From positions 1 to 8,984 of the forward strand of contig JBJKQL010000006.1 in the NCBI GenBank assembly GCA_046705265.1: DNA of 8,984 nt, read 5' to 3'. A program made the translations under genes and the position numbers. Each line of letters starts with the position of its first letter. Positions within the stretch are counted from its first letter, which is position 1. The notes below the pieces were generated by a model, which was not told the DNA's origin, did no database searches, and saw only the letters and a program-made list of their open reading frames with translations. Shown piece by piece: positions 1-6,435 of this stretch. Source of the DNA: JAJYTL01 sp046705265. GTDB lineage: Bacteria > Pseudomonadota > Alphaproteobacteria > Ferrovibrionales > Ferrovibrionaceae.

Positions 1-1478
1 CCAAACCGCGCCTCGATCAAGCCAAGGATTGAAACGGTATCGCTGATCTTGTGATCCACATAGCCTTGCCGTGCCCAAGGGCTGATCATCAGTGCCGGTA
101 AGCGCGTACCGCAACCGTAGGAATTCACTTGCGGCGGTGCGACATGGTCCCAGAATCCGCCGCCTTCGTCATAGGTAACGATGACCGCCGTTCGGGGCCA
201 AAGTCGACTGTCGCCAATCACCCGCAACAAGCTCATGACCCATCGTTCGCCCCAACGCGGCGCCGAGTGTTCAGGGTGCTCGTCGTGCGCGCCGCTCGCC
301 TTGATGAAAGACACATGCGGAAGCCGGCCAGACCGCGCGTCGTCGAGAAAATCAGCCACATCACGCATGCGCCCTGCCCGGACATTGGCGAACCAACTCG
401 GGTAATACTGGAATGGATTATGATGCGGTACATAGATATCGGGCGAATCCACGACCGCCGAGCCGCTTCCCGTGCCGAAGGCCGTTTTCATGGCCCAGGG
501 CTTTACCAGGTTCCAGTTCTCATTGTACCAGGCCCAGGAAAGTCCGGCCGCGACAAGCCGGTCTCCGATATTCGGATAGGTCTGCTGTTCGGGCGGCGGA
601 GCAATCTTGAGCAAGGCAAGTTTGCTTTCCGTCGGCCCGTTCAAGGGCGGAAGATCGTTGATCATTGTCCCGCTATGATCATAGGGCAGGTCAAAAATCG
701 GCGGGTTCAGACTGCCCCGCTGTGCTGCAGGCGCTTGCCGCCAAACGGCAGGCCGCGCCGCCGCGAGGTGCAAGGCATTGCCGGTCGAGCCACCGGACAT
801 AGCTTGAAAAAAGTGATCGAACAGCACGTATTCGTCGGCAAGGCGATGATAGTCCCGGAGGTCATCCCTTCTGTAATGACCGAGCACGGCGCCGGATGGC
901 TTAGATTCGGTGAAGATCATCTGCCACGGATCCGTCGTCGCCACAGGCTTGAACGACGGATGATGATTCTCCAGAGCAAGCGCGACAAAACGATCCATCG
1001 CGCCTCTCCGCATCTGCGCGAACATGCGGAAGAAATGCAACGTGGGCCCGAACGGCACGTTTTTCCCCGCCGGCATATAGGGCGCGAGATAAAATGGCTT
1101 GTTCTCGAGAAGCGCGGACTGGAATGCCGCGATATTGCGGGGCAACGGCAGATAGCGATAGGAAATGCCGGCCGCATTCTTCTGCAGTCCGAAGAAGCGC
1201 CGATCGATCTTCCCCTCCTTGTCGAGAAGGGTTTCGACCCTCACACCCTTGGGATGTCGGTAGGTTCCGAAATAGTGATCGAAGCTCCGGTTTTCCTGAT
1301 AGATGATGACGATGTGATCGATCTTCTCGCGCAGGCCGGCGATATCCGCTCGTTGCCCGGCTGCCGCGTGGGCAAGCCGAGGCAGCGAATTGGCAATCAC
1401 ACCGACGCCGCCAACGACGGCGGCTGATTTCAGAACATCACGACGGCTCCGCAGGGGCGATATGGTTCTTTTCTGCAT
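1..1478 (-). CDS. Tat-exported phosphoesterase, phospholipase C / AcpA acid phosphatase family (3' end cut by window edge)
   Basis: An open frame runs from ATG at 1478 to the left window edge without a stop, giving 492 full codons; the missing C-terminus is probably short, since relatives have roughly 500-560 residues. The N-terminus carries a twin-arginine signal, SRRDVLK (residues 11-17), followed by a hydrophobic stretch to about residue 40 ending in AHAAA, so the enzyme should be exported folded to the periplasm. The family hallmark ENRSFDHYFGT is at residues 62-72. SGGSTGN (228-234) contains the likely nucleophile Ser/Thr, and YDEGGGFWDH (436-445) supplies the Asp-Glu metal/catalytic pair. 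Known members hydrolyse phosphomonoesters or phospholipids; which of these this one uses cannot be told. It is the last visible gene of the transport operon, 8 bases after the preceding stop, with only an AAAGG about 12 bases upstream as ribosome site. Family assignment is secure and substrate is not. Confidence 0.9.
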   Translation of the reverse strand, partial: MQKRTISPLRSRRDVLKSAAVVGGVGVIANSLPRLAHAAAGQRADIAGLREKIDHIVIIYQENRSFDHYFGTYRHPKGVRVETLLDKEGKIDRRFFGLQKNAAGISYRYLPLPRNIAAFQSALLENKPFYLAPYMPAGKNVPFGPTLHFFRMFAQMRRGAMDRFVALALENHHPSFKPVATTDPWQMIFTESKPSGAVLGHYRRDDLRDYHRLADEYVLFDHFFQAMSGGSTGNALHLAAARPAVWRQAPAAQRGSLNPPIFDLPYDHSGTMINDLPPLNGPTESKLALLKIAPPPEQQTYPNIGDRLVAAGLSWAWYNENWNLVKPWAMKTAFGTGSGSAVVDSPDIYVPHHNPFQYYPSWFANVRAGRMRDVADFLDDARSGRLPHVSFIKASGAHDEHPEHSAPRWGERWVMSLLRVIGDSRLWPRTAVIVTYDEGGGFWDHVAPPQVNSYGCGTRLPALMISPWARQGYVDHKISDTVSILGLIEARF

Positions 1479-1486
1479 GGCAAGCG

Positions 1487-1657
1487 TTAGCCTTTGACTG
1501 CAAGCCAAATCGTGCCAGCGAGGATAACAGCCGGCACAGCGAGGGTCGCCTCTCGGGTGGCGCCCAAACGAACCAGTGCGAACTCGACGACCATAACAGC
1601 GGCGACGACGCCAAGATTTCGGCGATCGCCGACCAGAGTCTTGATCACCGCTTTCAT
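1487..1657 (-). CDS. 56-residue two-helix membrane microprotein
   Basis: The frame starts at ATG 1657, whose ATG overlaps the TGA of the upstream membrane-protein gene in an ATGA junction, and ends with TAA at 1487-1489. The product begins MKAVIKTLVGDRRNLG and has two hydrophobic segments, roughly residues 15-32 and 38-54, joined by a short charged loop (RLGATRE). A basic N-terminus next to a hydrophobic helix suggests the N-terminus lies in the cytoplasm. There is no catalytic motif. Translational coupling to the FTR1-like gene and position inside the operon suggest a small subunit or stabiliser of that membrane protein; this is inference. I do not recognise a named family. The exact start-stop overlap and the clean two-helix pattern make it much more likely real than chance. 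Confidence 0.75.
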   Translation of the reverse strand: MKAVIKTLVGDRRNLGVVAAVMVVEFALVRLGATREATLAVPAVILAGTIWLAVKG

Positions 1658-2385
1658 CGCGCGATCTTCTGTGACGCGCGGCCGCGCAACGCAAGAGCGA
1701 TGACTTGGCCGGCGATCAGATAGAAGCCCATCAGGCCGATCAGGCTCCAGTCTTCAGCCGGCCAAGTGCCCGGGCCGCCCAACGCATCCAATGTCCAGAA
1801 GGTGCCAAAGGAAACGATCATCGCGCCAACGATGAACTTGATTGCGTTTTCCGGCACCCGCCTGAGTGGTGCCTGAACGAAAACACCGGTCGCCGCGACG
1901 AGAACAAGAGCGGCAAGCGCGGCACCGGTCGCAACCAACGGCGTGTTACCGCCCTTGAGCCCCAAGGCAACGACGATGAGCCAGACTTCAAGGCCTTCCA
2001 GCATGACGCCTTTGAACGCGATGATCCAGGCCGCGCGCCAGTCGCCGCTAGCGAGCTCGGTCCGCGTCTCGGCAAACTCCGCGTCCTCATTATGCAGCGC
2101 CTTCAGCCCTGCCTGCCGCGCGATCGCCTTCGCCAGCCAGCGCACGCCAAACAACAGGAGGAAGACGCCGATAACACCCTGCAGCCAAGTGATCTCAACC
2201 CCGAGCCGGAGGACGCCACCCGTGACCACAGTCATGGCCGCAAGAACCGCGAGTGCCGCGGCAGCCGCGCCAGTCGCTCCTCGCCAGCCGATGCTGAGGC
2301 TTACGGCGAGCACGATCGTAAAGGCTTCGACCCACTCAACCGTCGCGGCGAGGAAAACCGAAAGAAAGATACTCCAATCACTCAT
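1654..2385 (-). CDS. COG4280-like polytopic membrane protein with FTR1-type paired ExxE helices
   Basis: This 243-residue protein is strongly hydrophobic, with about six or seven membrane helices. Helix 1 contains TVEWVEAFTIVLA (Glu17 and Glu20), and a central helix contains MLEGLEVWLIVVALG (Glu130 and Glu133). The second closely resembles the REGLE iron-binding motif of FTR1 ferric permeases, and the two-motif layout matches that family. The name COG4280 (uncharacterised membrane protein) is from memory of the family. A soluble acidic loop lies at about residues 97-117. The ATG at 2385 has a good ribosome site, GGGAG, 9 bases upstream, and overlaps the ATPase gene by 8 bases; the gene ends in an ATGA overlap with the microprotein. 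Transport of iron or another cation is inferred from the ExxE pairs and from the neighbouring ABC importer. The Arg of REGLE is replaced by Leu here, so ferric transport is not assured. Confidence 0.82.
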   Translation of the reverse strand: MSDWSIFLSVFLAATVEWVEAFTIVLAVSLSIGWRGATGAAAAALAVLAAMTVVTGGVLRLGVEITWLQGVIGVFLLLFGVRWLAKAIARQAGLKALHNEDAEFAETRTELASGDWRAAWIIAFKGVMLEGLEVWLIVVALGLKGGNTPLVATGAALAALVLVAATGVFVQAPLRRVPENAIKFIVGAMIVSFGTFWTLDALGGPGTWPAEDWSLIGLMGFYLIAGQVIALALRGRASQKIAR

Positions 2386-3442
2386 GTCGCGGCTCTCCCT
2401 TCAGCGGGTAAACGAAAATATGTTGCGGATCGATCACGAGACGCGCCTCTGCGGCAGACGGCAAGGCAGGCTCGATGCTGCAAAGCGGTCCAGCCCAACC
2501 CGGGACCCGCCAATAAGCGCGATAATGTCCGTCCTCAAAAGCACAGTGAAGAAGCGACGCAGGCATGCCTTGAGATCCGACCTGAATTCCCGCCGGACGT
2601 ATGAAAACCCTGCCCGTTTCGTTCTCCCCGACATCCACGGCAGTGACCGCGTGAAACTCACCCTGAACCACAATGCCGAGCCGGCCGTTTTCCCGACAAA
2701 GCGAGGCGGTGAATCCGCCTTCCGCGCCAACAAAACGCGCCGCACGCGCTGTCGCGGGTCTAGCATAGAGCTGCGGCGGGGTTGCGCTCTGGGTCAGGCA
2801 ACCATTTTCGAGCAACAAGATACGATCCGCAAGACGCCACGCATCGACCGGGTCATGCGTCACCAGAAGTGCCGCTATACCGGATTCCCGGGCCAGCGTT
2901 CGAACCTCCATGCGGAGCCGGTCGCGGATGTCAATGTCGAGACTTGAAAAAGGCTCGTCGAGAAGCAAAAAATCCGGCCGCGCCGCCAGCGCACGAGCGA
3001 TGCCCACCCGCTGCTGCTCGCCCCCCGAAAGATGGTGCGGCCGCTCCTTGGCGAGGTCGGCGATACCGACACGCCCCAGCATGTCGAGCGCACGGCATCG
3101 ACGATCACGCATGCCCAGTGGGATCGCCGCCTCGACATTCTGCAAGCATGTCAAATGCGGCCAGAGCGCGTAGTCTTGAAACACCATGCCGAGTCCGCGG
3201 TGCTCGGGCGGCACGAAGATGCCTCTGGCTCGATCTTCCGCTGTCTTTCCGCGAAGGAAAAGCACTCCGGCATCAGCCCGCTCCAGCCCGGCGATGATCC
3301 GGAGAAGCGTCGTTTTGCCGGAGCCCGAGCTTCCGATCAGCACGGCGAACTCACTGTTCGCGATAGCGAAATCCACATCCTTGAGCACCAGCGCCCGATC
3401 ATAGCGCTTGCCGATCCCTTGAAGCTGCAAGAGCGGCGTCAT
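2378..3442 (-). CDS. ABC importer ATPase, ferric/thiamine/phosphonate-type (FbpC/AfuC class)
   Basis: This is a 354-residue nucleotide-binding subunit that would sit on the cytoplasmic face of the permease and drive uptake by ATP hydrolysis. All core motifs are intact: Walker A GSSGSGKT (37-44), Q-loop Gln89 in VFQDYALWPH, signature LSGGEQQR (138-145), Walker B FLLLDEP (158-164), D-loop SSLD (166-169) and switch His196 in VTHDP. Residues after about 235 form a C-terminal extension as in TOBE-domain ATPases of the FbpC/PotA/MalK group, though it is only weakly recognisable. The length is normal for that group. The ATG at 3442 lies in an ATGA overlap with the permease stop, with GAGG about 10 bases upstream. 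The 3' end overlaps the FTR1-like gene by 8 bases. The class is certain, but the transported substrate is not set by the ATPase. Confidence 0.93.
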   Translation of the reverse strand: MTPLLQLQGIGKRYDRALVLKDVDFAIANSEFAVLIGSSGSGKTTLLRIIAGLERADAGVLFLRGKTAEDRARGIFVPPEHRGLGMVFQDYALWPHLTCLQNVEAAIPLGMRDRRCRALDMLGRVGIADLAKERPHHLSGGEQQRVGIARALAARPDFLLLDEPFSSLDIDIRDRLRMEVRTLARESGIAALLVTHDPVDAWRLADRILLLENGCLTQSATPPQLYARPATARAARFVGAEGGFTASLCRENGRLGIVVQGEFHAVTAVDVGENETGRVFIRPAGIQVGSQGMPASLLHCAFEDGHYRAYWRVPGWAGPLCSIEPALPSAAEARLVIDPQHIFVYPLKGEPRHE

Positions 3443-5052
3443 TGTGCAAACGCCTCGGCCGCCACTGGTGCCAGGAGGCGCATCAACACCATAAGGCCCC
3501 CCATGACGGCGAGACAGACCCCGATGCCGGCGAGCGCGAAACGCGCCTCATCGCCGTAGTAGAGATACTGATTGAGAAGAACGATAGTGACTCCGACGGG
3601 CGGCTTCCCCGGCGGGTATAGCAGCTCCGAGATCGGCAGCTCGAAATAAACCTGCCCGAAGGCCATGGTCCATCCCCAAAAGCAGGGTGCGAGCAGAAGC
3701 GGCGCCTGAATGTCGATTATCCGGTTGAGCGGCGGAACACGATGCAGGCGTGCCGCATCAGAGAGATTACTGTGAACCTGGGCGAGAGGCGCCTGCAAAA
3801 AACGGGTCGTCATCGGCGTCTCGGCAGCCACATAGGCCAGCACCAGAAGAAGTGGTGTCCCGTAGAGCGGCAGAAGGTCGGAATTGAAGGCAATGATATA
3901 GGCGGCGCCGAGCACGAGCCCCGGAACCGCCATATTGGAGAAACTCAGAATGTCTGCCATCCGGGCCGCAATGGCGCCAGCCCGGCGCTGTCGCTCCAGC
4001 ATGAACAGGGAGAGCAGCACCGAAAGCACGGCGGCGCCCGCCCCGTAGATTGTTGAATAGCCAAGACTAAGCCAAGGGATCGAAACCGCAGCGTGGCTAT
4101 GGATTGGCGGCAGGGCCTTGGCAACGATTGCCGCACCCGGAATCGCGATGCCAAGCCCGGTCACCACAATCAATCCCACGGCTGCAAGCCACTGCGCCAT
4201 CCACCCGCACGGTTCGCGACCAGCAGCACGCCGGCGCCCATGCATCAGAATTCCGGTATAGCGTGCGGTCAGCCACAAATGCACCAATGCCGCACCCACC
4301 GCCATGAGCACGAGGCTCCAGCCGAGCCGAGCGGCTCCGGCAAAATTCACCGGCATGGTGGCGAGCTTCTGATAGATCGCGTAGGTGACGATCGGCAGAT
4401 GAAGCTCGGCACCGAGCGTCGCCGGAACGCCAAAATCCTGTATGCTTTCGACGAAAACCACGGCCGCGGCCGATCCAGCCGCCGGCAGAAGTAAGCGTAG
4501 CAACACCCCTCCGCGACGCCACGGAGAGATGATATGAACACGCGCCGCATCCTCGATCTCACCACCGATCGCCCGCCAGCTTGAGCGCGCCGCAAAGCAC
4601 GCGAATGGCAAGCCCTTGAGCGCGAGTAGTGCGACAATTCCGATTTGGCTGAAGAAGATCGTGGCGAGAATTCCGTGCCGAATCGCCGGTGCGGAAAAGA
4701 TGATCTGCCAACCGGTCGTGAGAATATAGCTCGGCGTGAGAAAAAGAAGCCACAACGCGAGCGCGAGTGGTCGATTGCCGCGCCAGTCGCGCCGCTCCAT
4801 CAGCCAGCCGAAACCAACACCGAAGGGAACCGCCAGCAAAGCGCTGAAGAGACCAAGGCGAAGCGAGTTCTCGACTGCAGCGGCGGAAGCGCCGGTCGTG
4901 TTCACGGCTGCTTTCGCGCCAAGGGGCCCCAATCCCGGCACCCAGGGCAGGGATAAAAATCGCGCTAAGGGATAGACGAGAAGAATAATGAAGAGGGCGA
5001 TGAGGACGCCGCCGCAAAGATTTTGCCGCAAGCGGCGGAGCACGCGGATCAC
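3439..5052 (-). CDS. ABC importer permease, fused two-domain FbpB/AfuB type
   Basis: The 537-residue protein is made of two homologous halves, each with about six membrane helices, as in iron-type (FbpB) and related permeases where both transmembrane domains are one chain. Each half has an EAA-type coupling loop that would contact the ATPase: one around residues 164-190 (IEDAARVHIISPWRR), one around 427-455 (NLSDAARLHRVPPLNR). The start is GTG at 5052, which overlaps the TGA of the binding-protein gene in GTGA. No separate ribosome site is visible, so translation probably depends on coupling; a second GTG three codons later is an alternative start. The 3' end overlaps the ATPase by 4 bases. 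Length is typical of the fused family, and no damage is seen. Confidence 0.92.
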   Translation of the reverse strand: MIRVLRRLRQNLCGGVLIALFIILLVYPLARFLSLPWVPGLGPLGAKAAVNTTGASAAAVENSLRLGLFSALLAVPFGVGFGWLMERRDWRGNRPLALALWLLFLTPSYILTTGWQIIFSAPAIRHGILATIFFSQIGIVALLALKGLPFACFAARSSWRAIGGEIEDAARVHIISPWRRGGVLLRLLLPAAGSAAAVVFVESIQDFGVPATLGAELHLPIVTYAIYQKLATMPVNFAGAARLGWSLVLMAVGAALVHLWLTARYTGILMHGRRRAAGREPCGWMAQWLAAVGLIVVTGLGIAIPGAAIVAKALPPIHSHAAVSIPWLSLGYSTIYGAGAAVLSVLLSLFMLERQRRAGAIAARMADILSFSNMAVPGLVLGAAYIIAFNSDLLPLYGTPLLLVLAYVAAETPMTTRFLQAPLAQVHSNLSDAARLHRVPPLNRIIDIQAPLLLAPCFWGWTMAFGQVYFELPISELLYPPGKPPVGVTIVLLNQYLYYGDEARFALAGIGVCLAVMGGLMVLMRLLAPVAAEAFAQ

Positions 5053-6068
5053 TGCATCAGTACCGCTTTATCAAGCCAGCGATTGATCGCCGCTTCGCGT
5101 GGTCCCCAGGTTCGGGGGTCCAGAGTTTCAAGATCAAGCGTGGAAAGCGGCGGCAGTATCTTCCGCGGCAGAGGCGCATTGGTCGTGATCGGCCAATAGA
5201 AGGCGTCAGGCCCACCCTTTGTCAGCCGCAGCTTCTGCACCGCCGGCAACATGGCGAAGCGCATAAACCGCTTCGCCGCCACGAGCCTCGCGCCTTTCAA
5301 CATCGCCGCCGCCGCGATCACGCTCGGCAGGACAAAAGCCGGCTTCGGCACCCGCACGGAAAATTCCGGATCTTTCGTTGCGACGTTCCAGGCGGCGGAG
5401 GACTGCGTTACCGCAAGCTTGATGTCGCCGGCGCGGAGTGCCGCCAAGGTGTTCGTGTTCTTCGGATAGATGTGAAGCCCGTTCTTCTTCAAGGCGAGAA
5501 GAAACGCCTGTCCTCCCGGCCACCCACCGCTTTGCGCTAGCAGGCCCGCAAAGAGTGGATAGGTGGGGCCGGATATTGTCGGATTGTTCATTCCGAATTG
5601 ATGGGTGAAGGCCGGCGAAAGCAAGTCTCGCCAGCGGGTCGGCGGATTCGGCACATTCTTCCGACGATAAATGAATACGCCTGCGAGCGTCACACCCGTC
5701 GGCGTGTAACTGCCGTCAGCCGGCAGAAGCGAGCGGCCAAGCGCGGTCCAGGGCAACGCAGGAAGACTATGCAGAGCCAAGAGGCGCGCATCGTCGAGCG
5801 CCGCAGCCGCCTGATTACCGTCAAACCAGACAAGCGACCAGCCCGGATGGTGCCCTTCGGCAAAAACGCGTGCGAGAAGCGCGCCCGTCGAAAGCTCGAC
5901 CACCTCGACTGGAATCCCGGTCTTTTCGGTGAACGCCGTCGCCACGCCGGGCCCATAGTCGACAGCACTGTAGAGGACAAGACCTTGCGAGGATCGCGGC
6001 ATCACCAGCCACATCGCCAGGGCCAAAACAGCGGTTAGCATGATGCCGGCGATCGCGAGTTTCTTCAC
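5049..6068 (-). CDS. Periplasmic substrate-binding protein of ABC importer, AfuA/FbpA class (COG1840-like)
   Basis: This 339-residue protein begins with a basic MKK and a hydrophobic helix to about residue 23. There is no clear AxA cleavage site and no lipobox cysteine, so it may remain anchored by its signal. The fold class shows in LVLYSAVD (30-37), followed by AFTEKTGIPVEVVE (45-58), the central MNNPTISGPTY (160-170) and KNTNTLAALRAGDIKLAV (203-220), all typical of ferric/sugar-phosphate/phosphonate binding proteins. In FbpA a Tyr-Tyr pair follows the segment equivalent to KLAV; here the residues are TQSSAAWN (221-228), so the metal-binding pair is missing. The start is GTG at 6068 with GAGGAG 9 bases upstream, the strongest ribosome site of the operon. 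It is the first gene of the operon, next to the divergent receptor promoter region. Family is firm and substrate is unknown. Confidence 0.88.
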   Translation of the reverse strand: MKKLAIAGIMLTAVLALAMWLVMPRSSQGLVLYSAVDYGPGVATAFTEKTGIPVEVVELSTGALLARVFAEGHHPGWSLVWFDGNQAAAALDDARLLALHSLPALPWTALGRSLLPADGSYTPTGVTLAGVFIYRRKNVPNPPTRWRDLLSPAFTHQFGMNNPTISGPTYPLFAGLLAQSGGWPGGQAFLLALKKNGLHIYPKNTNTLAALRAGDIKLAVTQSSAAWNVATKDPEFSVRVPKPAFVLPSVIAAAAMLKGARLVAAKRFMRFAMLPAVQKLRLTKGGPDAFYWPITTNAPLPRKILPPLSTLDLETLDPRTWGPREAAINRWLDKAVLMQ

Positions 6069-6077
6069 GGTCGATTT

Positions 6078-6083
6078 CTCCTC
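6078..6083 (-). promoter_or_regulatory. Ribosome binding site of the binding-protein gene
   Basis: GAGGAG on the minus strand ends 9 bases before the GTG at 6068. It decides for this GTG as the start; the next in-frame ATG (codon 10) would remove the basic end of the signal sequence. Confidence 0.75.
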
Positions 6084-6192
6084 ACGAGCTCAACTCCCGC
6101 CGCGCCGAATCGTTAATTTCCGACCAATGGCATATCGGCGCGCATAACGTCGCGCGTCTTTGTGGCGGATTGCTTTCAGTTCAATGAATGTT

Positions 6193-6230
6193 TTGCGACC
6201 GCCATTCTTGCATGTGGCATTCGGTCGCAA
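6193..6230. repeat. Perfect 9-bp inverted repeat, possible operator or hairpin
   Basis: TTGCGACCG at 6193-6201 is matched exactly by CGGTCGCAA at 6222-6230, with a 20-base spacer. Inside the spacer CCA (6202-6204) can also pair with TGG (6215-6217). It lies about 125 bases upstream of the binding-protein start and about 200 bases upstream of the receptor start, so it could serve as a two-way regulator site or as a leader hairpin in either transcript. There is no T run on either side, so it does not look like a terminator. Confidence 0.5.
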
Positions 6231-6319
6231 CGCTGTCGAAGGTGAGAGCGACCCAAACATCCGCAAATCAAACGAACTAACAACAGCGCGCTAAGTTTCG
6301 GTCTTCAAAGCTTCATCCG

Positions 6320-6344
6320 AGAGTCCCGGCAGAGTCTCTGACTC
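6320..6344. promoter_or_regulatory. Cluster of three GANTC (CcrM-type) sites with repeat symmetry
   Basis: GAGTC occurs at 6321-6325 and again at 6332-6336 as part of an AGAGTC direct repeat spaced 11 bases. GACTC at 6340-6344 forms an inverted repeat with the second copy around TCT. GANTC is the target of the cell-cycle methylase CcrM in many alphaproteobacteria. The site lies about 90-110 bases before the receptor start, where an activator or repressor could bind. Confidence 0.35.
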
Positions 6345-6419
6345 GTCACATGACCCATTTAGAAATGCTTCACTGTCTTGTTCTTACGGACAAATACGTA
6401 TCCGGATCCTTGAACGCAT

Positions 6420-6435
6420 AAGGGGGGTTATGTGA
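6420..6435 (+). promoter_or_regulatory. Receptor ribosome site with overlapping ATGTGA start-stop
   Basis: AAGGGGGG (6420-6427) is a purine-rich ribosome site. It is followed by ATG at 6430-6432, which is closed at once by TGA at 6433-6435. The receptor frame starts at GTG 6432-6434, sharing the G of that ATG. An in-frame stop (TGA 6411-6413) and the lack of ATG or other GTG codons between it and 6432 fix this GTG as the start. Confidence 0.6.

Larger units (their letters stand above)
6069..6431. promoter_or_regulatory. Divergent control region between the ABC operon and the receptor gene
   Basis: The 363 bases between the two divergent GTG starts hold no convincing gene. They must contain the promoters of both transcripts. 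I see no clear sigma-70 pair: on the minus strand a TTGAAC (6179-6184) is a possible -35 element without a good -10 partner. Structured elements are a 9-bp inverted repeat (6193-6230), a GANTC cluster (6320-6344), a TTTAGAA at 6358-6364, and overlapping palindromes ATACGTAT (6394-6401) and ATCCGGAT (6400-6407) 30-40 bases before the receptor start. No PHO box with the usual 11-base spacing of TGTCA repeats was found. Confidence 0.7.

Noticed and set aside
129..1427. Long plus-strand frame of 432 codons
   Set aside because: It lies opposite the phosphoesterase gene, whose frame contains a Tat signal and the full family motifs. The plus-strand product is Arg/His-rich without any recognisable domain; it is a mirror effect of high GC.
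1705..3559. Overlapping plus-strand frames opposite the FTR1-like and ATPase genes
   Set aside because: Their products are charged low-information sequences; the minus strand encodes intact ABC motifs and membrane helices.
6090..6260. Minus-strand frame of 56 codons just upstream of the binding-protein gene, a possible leader peptide
   Set aside because: No ribosome site, very basic composition, and it contains the inverted repeat; no supporting feature apart from being open.
6340..6390. Possible PHO box near GTCACATGAC and CACTGTC
   Set aside because: TGTCA/GTCA copies do not recur with the 11-base spacing needed; the best minus-strand pair is 12 bases apart and poorly matched.
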